Shown in pieces: positions 50,801-60,700 of a DNA stretch of 64,000 nucleotides. The notes beneath the pieces are model-generated. The model saw only the letters and a program-made list of their open reading frames with translations. It ran no database searches and was not told the origin of the DNA. The DNA comes from Pagrus major (taxonomy: Eukaryota; Chordata; Actinopteri; Spariformes; Sparidae), in contig NC_133232.1 of the NCBI RefSeq assembly GCF_040436345.1, positions 33,493,315 through 33,557,314 on the forward strand, written 5' to 3'. The position numbers and the translations under genes are program-made. How positions within the stretch are numbered: the stretch's first letter is position 1; each line of letters begins with the position of its first letter.

Positions 50801-51302
50801 TTAGTCTAAGTCTACTATAGATGCACACAGAGAATAAAGATGTATAGGGAGATAGCATCAAAATCTGGTTAAAAGTATTCCTAAAAACTTTTATTTAGAT
50901 GAAATAAATTGTTTTACCCATCTAGTTTTTTAAATAATTAAATGTAACAGTTATGCCAAGATTACTTTTTACACTTTTGATGTATGGTGTCGACTGCAGT
51001 ACACATTTACATAACTACACAAAACAACACATTAAAAAATAAGTTATTGCTATGATTTTTCATATGTTTAAGAGTAAGTACAAACATTGAAAAAAAATAT
51101 CACTTTGGGTTTTAATAATCATGCATGAAAAGGTTAAATTAGCACAAATGAACATGTAGCATGGGACCCAGATACAAGCTTTACTTGACCTTGTGAAGCT
51201 ATTTCGAGTTAAGGTTAGCTGGAGCACATTCAGATTCAGAAACATTACCTGAGTCTGGCTAACTTTAACCCACCTGTTCAACACTGAGTCTTCAGCTCGC
51301 AT
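31390..51302 (-). CDS. stag3: Stag3, meiotic cohesin subunit SA-3
   Basis: Thirty-one coding exons, 1216 residues (human about 1225): 51302-51274, 50510-50414, 50083-49871, 49022-48926, 48623-48547, 48164-47960, 47394-47243, 46814-46617, 46224-46126, 45619-45540, 44838-44731, 44625-44529, 43547-43433, 43029-42926, 42351-42271, 42030-41938, 41008-40808, 40226-40159, 39888-39801, 39530-39450, 38417-38325, 38024-37856, 37325-37192, 36767-36666, 35375-35242, 35066-34944, 34591-34416, 33333-33138, 32639-32544, 32415-32322 and 31440-31390. The STAG core is clear: [20 protein letters not shown] and [20 protein letters not shown] (stromalin conservative domain, about 300-390). HRGLASAAG and divergence from the near-invariant STAG1/2 favour STAG3. 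The tails are acidic and low in complexity. Stag3 binds the meiotic kleisins in cohesin; a germline role is inferred. The intron after 44529 has a GC donor. The exon ending at 43433 has an alternative in-frame donor at 43445. Confidence 0.93.
31541..32013. mobile_element. TIR element with about 59-bp inverted ends in the last stag3 intron
   Basis: The left end CACTTCATTTTACAGGTC and the right end GACCTGTAAAATGAAGTG are perfect inverses for 18 bp. Similarity continues through AGTAGGTGGTAATTAC against its inverse near 31965. The interior is AT-rich and non-coding. It nearly fills the intron 31441-32321. A shortened relative lies at 52905-53240. Confidence 0.75.
32188..32257. repeat. Single arm of the fbxl12-intron TIR family
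   Basis: TTAAAGCTGCTGTAAGTGAT followed by AGCTCTGTATTACAACAG matches, inverted, the right arm of the element at 6822-7190. Only one arm is present. Confidence 0.5.
32727..32820. repeat. (ATCT)n microsatellite in a stag3 intron
   Basis: About 23 ATCT/CTAT units with one interruption (ACCT), in the intron between 32640 and 33137. Likely polymorphic. Confidence 0.95.
39937..40045. repeat. Interspersed repeat fragment (AGGGGTGTAAATCACCAG type) in a stag3 intron
   Basis: CTACTAGGGGTGTAAATCAC followed by CACGATATATTAATTC is a phrase common in teleost repeats. Only a fragment is visible. A second repeat-like phrase, ACTCAGTTGCCAGTTTATTA, begins near 40582 in the next intron. Confidence 0.4.
42543..42782. 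mobile_element. Short TIR element (TTAAAGCTAAAATATGCAAC) in a stag3 intron
   Basis: The left end TTAAAGCTAAAATATGCAAC and the right end GTTGCATATTGGAGCTTTAA are imperfect inverted repeats about 240 bp apart. Non-coding. Confidence 0.65.
44011..44297 (-). repeat. Interspersed repeat, GGCCTTGGCAGAGGT family, copy 2
   Basis: Inverted relative to the 18612 copy: CATACCTCGCCAAGGCCCAA, then TGAATCCGCACCAAAAGTAA, and TTCGTAGTTTTTGTGTAATC before tandem AACC units. It sits in the stag3 intron 43548-44528. Confidence 0.65.
44632..44652. repeat. (CA)n microsatellite next to a stag3 exon
   Basis: About ten CA units starting a few bases upstream (minus strand) of the stag3 exon 44625-44529. On the minus strand it occupies the pyrimidine-tract position of the acceptor as a GT run. 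Confidence 0.8.
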
Positions 51303-52370
51303 TTTCGGTTATTATGGGATGGCGGTTGTTCACAGAGACCGCCTGTGTGGGCGGGAGGACACAATTAACTGCAAGACAACACCAAGCTAGCTAGCACCTT
51401 CACAAAAACCTAGCATTAGCTGGCTACCAGCATATCGTCGTTTACAGTATTTCAAACGCCAATTATCGGACTTACGACCATAATTCAGATTTACTAACTA
51501 CTTACTAAAATGTATCGACCATGAGTAACCTTAAAGTGATAAAATATCAAACTAATTAGACAAACTCTCTTAGGCTGTGAATCTCAAATCTTGCTAAGGA
51601 CAAGACCCATTAGCAGGCGGTCCCTAGCATATAGAAGACTTGTAGTACAAGTAGCCAGCTAGCTACTACAGCGAAAATTAATTAATAATCACTTGATTGG
51701 GCCGACTGATCAATACTTTTCTCCACACGCTCGGTTGATCGTGATTTTTTTTCTCTCTCGTAGATATTCAAGGACGCGCAAGAAAAGGGCCAAGTGATTC
51801 TGGATGCCGATTGGCCAGCGCGTCCACAGCTCGGAAGATGATTGGTGCTTTCAAAAGGTTCCTGGGTGATGATTGGTCAGTGTGTTCACCAGGAGTTCTG
51901 CCATATGTCTAAACCCACAGTGAATTATAATAATAAAATATTGATAAAGCGATTTCTGAATATATGTTTATAAAAAATACACCTGTTTTTTGCTTTAACC
52001 TCTTTATTATTATTTCTTCTATAAATGCATATATTTTCTCTCATATATCTTATTGTATACATGTGTAATGAGTCTGCCTGTCTGTCTGTGTGTCTGTGTG
52101 TCTGTCCAGTGTTTAGGACCCTGAGGTGGCTGGCTCAGCTGCTCCTCGCCCCGCCACCGCAGGCTCCTCACCCTGCTCCCCCCAGTTGGTCCCTCTCTGC
52201 ACGGTCCATTGTTCTGTGCTCGGTGGGCTCTGACCAGAGTCAAAGCAGCCGGGGTGAAACACACAGCTTCTGCTCCGAACCTTCAAAATAAAATGCTTAC
52301 TGCCATCCAGTTGCAGGCTGAATGTGTGTGCCTGCGCCATTTTCACTTACATGTTTGTGCTAGTATACAC

Positions 52371-52400
52371 TATTATTATTATTATTATTATTATTATTAT
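52371..52400. repeat. (ATT)n microsatellite
   Basis: Ten TAT/ATT trinucleotides in a row, between stag3 and gpc2. Confidence 0.9.
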
Positions 52401-52904
52401 GATGCAAGATCAAATTGGGATGAGTGACGTGTTTTTTTGCATCAGCATCAAACCGTCTCAGCAGAAGAAACCACTTCAGTGCAGCAGGTATTCTGTACTT
52501 GCAAGAATTACTTACTGCCAAAACATTTTTTATTGTATAACTTATCCAGGGGGAAAAAAAACATGTTTGCAACTGATGTGAATCGACACATCCAACATGG
52601 CTCCTCGACTCTGTTCAGAACCAGTGGCGCCACCATTTTTGGCCCTTCTAAAAACAATAAACCCTTCAGGTCCACATCTGCGCTCAATCTGCCTTTCCAT
52701 CCCTAAAATACTTAAATGCGAAGATATGTTGACATGAGTTTCCAAACATTATTGTTGTATGATCTTTGTACAGCTGAGAAAGAAAAAATAGAGAGAGAAA
52801 TTAACGATATCAAACATTTCAAGGGGATTAAAGTGTTACTGTTTAACTGCCTGTTACTAAGTTAAATTTGGGACTATTCATATCTTAATTTGGTAACAAT
52901 TAAT

Positions 52905-53240
52905 TGTACAGGTCTGCAGATTACATGGTAAGTAGGTGTTAATTACCAAGCAACATATTTGCAATTACCCCCAAATTACCACAATATTTACCCCCAAACT
53001 TATTGAAAATTACTCCAACATGATTAACGATTTGCTACCATTTTCCCATTAGCAGTCAATAAATAGCAGGTTATTTTTTTCAGTAAATTAAAGGGAAAGG
53101 GGAAGTTAGACTGAAGTTTCCTGTTTCAGTTATTAACGGCTTGTTAGCAGAATATTATTTTTTAATAATATTGGGTTGATTTAAAATGTCTTGTTAGGAA
53201 TTTTTTGGGGATAATTTCAAAGACTTTGGTAATAACTGGG
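52905..53240. mobile_element. Degraded second copy of the 59-bp-TIR element
   Basis: GTACAGGTCTGCAGATTACA and GTAAGTAGGTGTTAATTACC resemble the left end of the element at 31541-32013. AT-rich spacer with GCAGTCAATAAATAGCAGGT follows. The right inverted end is not clear, so it is truncated or diverged. Confidence 0.5.
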
Positions 53241-53805
53241 GGCTTGTTTTGTTATACCCAGAAGAGGCATTTGTTCAGTGATTTATTGTCCAAGTATCGG
53301 ACATTTGGCTTTCCCCCTCTAGATTTTCACGTTTTTTGTTTATATTTTTATGTAGGTTGGACTGCAAGACTATGCGAAAAGCTTTTTTTTAACTGAAAAG
53401 AAAATGCATTTCAAATAATCTTGCCTCTGCTTTTATTTTGAGAACAGTCACACTTCCGGCGCGCTCCTGCTCACTCCCGCGCTGCTGACGCGGTTTGCTG
53501 CGGGAGGCTGAGGGACGGGAGTGCCCCGCTCAGGCTCCTCTGCACGCACCTACAGGAGCGGATCTCCCGGGGAAGGACAGACCGACTGGACGCGGCCGAC
53601 GGAAACAAACGATGTAAATAAATGAACCCGGATGCTTCAGAGGGAAACTATGACTGCTGCGAACAGCTGACGATTTGGGATCCTGTTACTCTGTTTTTAC
53701 TTTTGCGTGCATCTGAACCGGCCACACATTCATTAATTCATTTATAAAGCTGCTGTCTGGTTTGATATCAACATCATCGTCGCTCCTGCTGCCGTTTCCG
53801 TGAGG

Positions 53806-54694
53806 ATGGAGACCCGACTATCCGTCCCCAGGTGCCCGCTGCTGGTGCTGCTCTGCGCGGTGTGCGCGCTGTCGGGCACCCGGAGCCCCGCGGCCGCCGC
53901 GGGGAGGAGCTGCGCCGACACCCGGCAGGTGTACGCGGAGAAGGGGTACGGCACAGGCACCGCACCGCTGACTCAGATCTCCGGTAAGACTCTGCTTTTA
54001 GACAGTTTGTGGCTCATTCAAGCTTATAATGACAATTAAAAAGCTGCTGATGTCTGGTCGGGGCTGTAGTTTGGGCTGAAAACACCTCTCTGCACATTGA
54101 GGTCATAATAAAAAGCTGCTCATCATTAACATCCTACTGTTGCAGGAAAAAAGCACCTTTTTTAAAATAACACACACATCACAAGTGTTGTCTGAAAGTG
54201 CAAGGTGGCTCAAAACTCAACTAATGAGCATCAGAGACACAATGCTGGAAATATCATGGCGAGTTTTCCTCCAGAGAAATAACACGGGGTGGTTTAAAAC
54301 AAATTACACCCGCCCCCTCCTCCCCTCCGTGCTGTTTAAATAGGATGATTAAGGGGATGAGCAAATTGCCAACACCGGTGCAACAAAGAACCTCGCCCCT
54401 AATTAGTCTTTGCCTACTGGCCCACTGTTAAATCCCTGCATATACAATATATATATATATATTTATACCCCCACAGGCTCTGCTCACTGGTGATAATCTT
54501 ATCTGGCAAATGAATAGACAGCATGTGGATTACAAACAGTTCCTGGGTAATGTGAAGTTTTGGTGAGAGAGGAGAGGAGGTGGAGATTTGTTTGAATGTG
54601 CTCTGAAGAAAGAAAAAAAAAAAGTGAGGGTGCAAATGTCTGAAAATGTGGTTCATGGAGGTTCAGCTTTGCATGTAAATCTGTGAGAGGATGA

Positions 54695-54742
<48 letters not shown>

Positions 54743-57700
54743 GTGTGTGCTGTCCTCAGACAAACCTGCAGCATCCACGACAACAAAAAAAGTACAAAAT
54801 TATAAGTGAAATATTTGTTTAGATCTTGCAGATGTGAGGATTTAATTTTGTGGCAGCGTCTGCAGTATTGATTGATTTTGTGTGTGTGTGTGTGTGTGTG
54901 TGTGAGTGTGTGTGTGTGTGTGTTGGGCTATAACTGCCTGAGTCTTGGCTCACCGTCCCGTGGGCCGGGGGAGCAGATGGCCGGGAGAGCGATGGATGAA
55001 GAGAGGCAGTTTAGAAATGGAAATAGAGGGATGAGAGAGGGCTAATAGTGAGACGCACAGAGAGAACAAAAGAGGCAGACAGGAACATCAGCGAGGGTGG
55101 AGTTGGGAACGACACTTTCCACAGCAGTATAATATTCACGCGAGGTGTAAAATTATAGAAACAAAGAATCCAAACCTCTTTTTCCACATTCAGAGTGATG
55201 TTTTTTATCTCGCTCTCTCTCTCTCTTTCTCTCCCCTGGTCGTCGTTTGCATATCATTACCTCTGACATATCAAAGACCCAACCTGAGCTGACAAAGAAA
55301 GACAGATTGAAGCTGAATAATTCATGCAGGGAAATTACAATTTTCTATCACACCCTTATCTTTGATAAGATTTCCCCGCAGTAAATGAACGGACTGAGTG
55401 TTGGAATTGACTTTCCCCACTAAAAACATCTGCTTTGAGCTGATAATAGACTGACGTTGTTGAGAAAAGGCCTTGGTTTTTTTTGTTGAGCGCCTATTAG
55501 CCCGAAAACTAAAAGAAAAAACAAGATTACTGTGCAGATTCAAAGCAAATGCGTATAATTATACGTCATGCTATGATGAAACCAATAATCCCTTTTCTCC
55601 ACTGATTGATCCCAACTTCTTGTTCTTCCAGGCGAGCACCTGCGGCTCTGTCCTCAGGACTACACCTGCTGCTCCAGTCAGATGGAGGAGACGCTGGCCC
55701 TCCAGAGCGAGAGAGACTTCCTCAAATCTGTGGAAGAGAACAGCCAGTTCCTCTTGACTACTTTCACCCAGAGACACCGCAGGTTTGATGGTGAGACTCA
55801 GAAGATTGTACAGTTCTCAGTCATGTTTAAAGGGTAGCTCCACCAATTTTACACATTAGTGTGTTTACAGGTCTTTGGGAGTACAACTGCGTATGTGAAA
55901 AAGTAGTATAAAGCCTTTTGTGGCTCCAGTAGAAGCTGCATGTAATCTGATCAATTTTCTCTCCATAGATGTCACTCAGTGGCTGAGTTGCATTGTGGGT
56001 AATGTAGGCACCAGGTTTTGAAAAGCAGTCCACTGGTCCAGCACTGCTCTCCTATAGCACTACTGGACTCATTATGGACAGTTTTAAAATCAAATGATCA
56101 GTATCGACACAGCAGAGCCAGAGATGTCACCTTTTTTTATTCCACGCATTCTTCTTCCTGTTCAAAACCTGGCGCCTACATTACCCACAATGCAACTAAA
56201 CCAATAAAGGACATCACAGGAGGTAGTTAATCAGATTACGTTCAGCTTCCTCTGGAACCACAAAAGGCTTTATCCTACCGTTTTTCACATAAACAGTAAT
56301 ACTCTCCAAGACCTATAAACACACTTTAATGTGTAAAAAACCCTTTAATGTGAACATCTGAGTTTGAAACTGTTTTCAAACTGTTGAAATTCTCTCTGAA
56401 GCCACAGTTGGTACATTTGAAGGAAAAATAAAAAACAAGCCCTGAAGCACTCTGCTTCTCCTCGGCTCACCCTCTCTGTCTGCTGGGTGAGTGACAGCTG
56501 ATTAAAAACTTATTAAGGATCTCTGCCTGCACACTTCCTCTCAGACGGACAGATATCTGAGCCACAAGATTGACTTTGGAGGCTAAAAGCACAGCGATGC
56601 ATACATATCGCAGAGATCCTCGCATGGTTCTTATTAATGTTTTATCAACACTCAGGAGCTGCTGAAATTAAAGAAGAACTCCAACAAATGTAGCGAAGGC
56701 ACTTTCATAAAGTTGGGAGACTTATAAGAGATTATAACTAGAATGGTACTCAGCCTCTGCCAAGGCCCAACAGTCCCCTTTAATTCAATCAATCCTAATC
56801 CAATATGAGACTCACTCTGAATCTTAAACCACTCATAACTGCTCAACCGTAATTTAAGATAACCAGATCTAGGAACCACAACAAATTGTACTCATAGATA
56901 CCAAACACCTAAATAGATTCATGGATCATTTCCTGAGAAATTAATGAAAAATGTGGGAAAAAAACGCCCTAATTCTCAATTTTTAAGAAGTTCCTGTCTC
57001 TTTATCTGGATCCGCACCAAAAGTTAATGGTGTCTATTCTGGGCCGAGATCCATCCTCCATCCAAGTTTCATGGAAATCTGTTCAGTAGTTTTTGTGAAA
57101 TCCTGCTGACAAACCAACCAACCAACAAACAAAAGTACACAAGTGGAAACACAACCCTCTTGGCGGAGGTAATAATGGTCCCAACTGAAGAAAGAGAGGT
57201 CAAGATATCCTCAGAAAAGAAATCAGAGGAGCACATCAATGCAGCATTTCTGTCACAAATTTGTAGTTGCTAAACCTAGCTGAGGTTACCCTGATGACAT
57301 CACCATGACCTCATCAGTGTTATCTTCTCACCCCCTCCAGAGCCACAGGTGACTTTATAACACAGAATTCACTAGCTGAATAGGACTAAGCACAGCCAAT
57401 AAACTGACTTTTGTGTGTAAAATCTGCAGAATGTCCCTTTTTTAACAAATGGTCAGCGTGGGAAATCTACCTAGACGGCTTTAGTGACTGTTCTAGAGAT
57501 TTCAGCCCACGCTGTCTCAAATTCTGTATGTGCGGCTGCAGGTTTGCTGCAACCAGCCGAGAGCTGAATTTACACGTTCTCCTCCTACCTGCTGTGGACT
57601 GCTCTCACCTTTTTTTTCTCCCCTCCTCATGCTTTTATATAATGTACGTGATGAATCATTTAAACATGCCGAAGGTGTGGGAGACCGCGTATGAGTCCTA

Positions 57701-60700
57701 AAGTCGTAAATAGAGTACATGTTGTTAGACTCATTTACCAGTGTGCAGGATCTGATGTAACTGTCCCTCTGAGCTGTTAATCTTGGACAGGAGGGGGTGA
57801 CTGAGCGCCCACGTACCGAGCAACCTGGCATCGGGATATTAAGAGGAAAAGGAGGTGGGCGAGTGATGGATTAATATCTTTGCTTTTCCTGTCTCTCCGC
57901 AGAGTTCTTCAGAGAGCTTATAGACTTGTCAGAGAAGTCCATGAACCAGATGTTTACCAAGACCTACGGCCGCCTCTTCACACAGAATTCACACGTCTTC
58001 CAGGAGCTGTTTGTGGAGCTGCGCAGATATTATTCTGGTTAGTTTTGTTCACTTCACATCACCTCAATCTTATCTCAGATGGTCGAGTTGGTCTTTGCAA
58101 AGTGTCACCAGTTGGGTTGAATCTGCCTCAATGAAGGCGAAGGCATCCCGGTTGTTTAAGTGATCTAACACATACTGTTTAATGGACACGTCCTCCGTTT
58201 TGGCTACTCTCAAGTTTCAAATAACACAAAATAATTCATTTCTCAAGCCAACAGTGTCGAACATTTGCTCGTTCCAGCTTCTAAAATTCGAGGATTTGCT
58301 TCTTACTCTTCTTGCTCGTTCCAGCTTCTAAAATTCGAGGATTTGCTTCTTGCTCTTCTTGCTCGTTCCAGCTTCTTAAATTCGAGGATTTGCTTCTTTC
58401 TTTTATCATTCATGACAGTAAATGAAGAGTTTTTGGGTTTTGGACTGTTGGTTGGACAAAAAGAGCAATTTGAAGACGTCACTTTGGGATCAGGGGAAAC
58501 TGTTCTGAGCATTTTTCATGATTTTTTTTACGTTTAAACAATCAATTAATCATGAAAATAATCAGCAGATTAATCGATAATGAACAGAGTCATTAACTGC
58601 AGCAACTTTCAAGTAACGCAGAATGCCCAGAAATGGGACATAATGAAATAAACCTTCTTTTATTGCATTCAGTTAGAAATAGAGCTGCATGTTTTAGCAA
58701 AAATGTCAAAAAATGTTCTGGTTTCCAGCCTCTTAAATGTCAGGATTGGATGCGTTTCTTAGTCATTCATGATAGTGAATAGATTCTTTGGTTTTGGACT
58801 GTTGGCTGGACAAAAAGGAACAATTTGACTTTGGGATCTGGGTATTTGTGATGAGCATTAGTCATGATTTGTTGATATTCATCAAACATAATTGACTAAG
58901 AATGAGAATGATAATCGTTAATTGCATCCCTAGTTAAATAAAATGCTAACTGAGGTGGAAAATGAAAGAATTAATAAAGATGAATAAACAAATATTAATA
59001 ATGGTCTAACAGAAAAATAGAGAATAACAGAGTCGATCCATTTCAGCTGAAAGGTCAGCTTCACACCAGGGCGTTCTGGGTGAGTCTGACATCGAGCTAC
59101 AGTAAAGGTCACAGTTTATGTAATAGTAGGTGGAAAAGACAAAAAGGGAGCTTTCAGAGCGAAACATTAATGTCCAAACGGCCTTGAAGGTATCACATAC
59201 CTACGTAGGACTGATAAGCGTACTGAGAGCAGAACGTTATGTGCTCACACAGTTTCTCCTAAATTAGCGGAGATCTCGGCTCAGTTCATGCTCAGGTCAG
59301 GTCCTGCTCACACACACACAAGGGATTAATAGTTCAATATGTGAAGTGAATAATGAATGGTAATAATAAGCAAAGTGAAAAGGTAATGATTATATGTGAG
59401 GTAAATAACTTTTGTTACTACACTAATGACCAAATTTCAAGCAACAGTTATTCAGGCAGGCAGCCTGATTTTTTGTAATCTACACTGGCCTCCATCACCA
59501 TCATGAGGAATGAGTAGATGCAGAGAAGTGTTTAAAAATCTGTCCGACAGTACTGTGGTTAAAGTTGGTAAAGTACTTTGGTAAAGAGCTGTGATGATTC
59601 CCTGTTGCACTGGCAGCTCAGTGTAGTTTTATCAGTCCACGTCGGCGTGGTGGTAAATCCACAGCCGCTCTGGACAGCAGAAAAGAGGCGGCATTGTCAT
59701 TGGAGGAGAATTGAAATGCCAAGAAGAACTGGAGAGAGAAGAGAGAGAGAGGGAAAACTGGAATCCCACGGACGACTGTTTCTATTTCTGTTCTGCATCG
59801 TTCCGTTTTGGCATCACAGCCGCTCGCTGGCAAGTCTGTCTGCAGGCTGTTGCTGCTTAGTCAACCTGTCTCTGTTTGCCAAACAGCATGTATGGCTAAT
59901 TCGAGGCTGTATAGTAGACTGCAGACTGGTGAGTCGCATATTCAGAATCCTGTCTGCCAGTTTTACAAATGTACAGGGACTGATAAGCACCCACAGTGAC
60001 AGGAAGAAAAACATGAGGAGAAATAGTACACTGAACACTGTGTAACGCACAACGTGACATGTTGTGTTCTGGCTTTTATGTACTTGGTTTAAGAAAATGT
60101 GGTAATATATTTTTGCTTTATTTAATCATAATTCTTTTTGATAAAGGGAGAGTTCACCCAAAAATGAAAATGTGTCCAGAATTGACACCCCTATATAACA
60201 GTCAAAATGTGTAGGACTGGTGGTCGGACAACTAAATGTGGTTAGTCAACATGTTTAACTACATGTCAACCAAACCGTTGAAGTCGACTTGGTTATCTTT
60301 TCACAGCATCAGCAACTATTTCCATCAAAGTTCTCCAACCTGCCTGTGCTGCATGTGTAGTCTACAATTACTCTGTATAACAAAAGTCAGGTGAGGTGTC
60401 TCATTGTTATCTATATTTTCTGTCTTGATAAACCTTGAAATTGCAATGTAATAGGGGCTAACTCATGTTGTGTTTGATGGGTTTACAAGCAACAGATGAC
60501 ATGGAAGTGACCAGATAACGTGTGACTTCTTAGTTTGGGGGTGAACTATTCCTTTAACCAGGCCCAATGAGCATCATAAGCCGTGTTTCCAATGCAGGGA
60601 CCTAGAGTCTAAATTAAGCCTTTTTAGCTCCTTGAAAAGTAGTTCCTGGGACTAAAAGAGAGAGCACTGAGTACTGGGCAGAAATGCAGCCAAGGTAGCA

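Larger units (their letters stand above)
51303..53805. promoter_or_regulatory. stag3-gpc2 divergent intergenic region
   Basis: It separates the stag3 start from the gpc2 start. The stag3 side holds AT-rich DNA. The 53455-53805 part is GC-rich with many CpG (CTTCCGGCGCGCTCCTGC) and looks like the gpc2 promoter and 5' UTR. The middle contains an (ATT)n repeat at 52371-52400 and a degraded TIR element at 52905-53240. No other gene was recognised. Confidence 0.5.

Noticed and set aside
59578-60045. 155-residue open frame in gpc2 intron 3
   Set aside because: No recognisable domain, no splice-phase link to gpc2; length is within chance for 60 kb.
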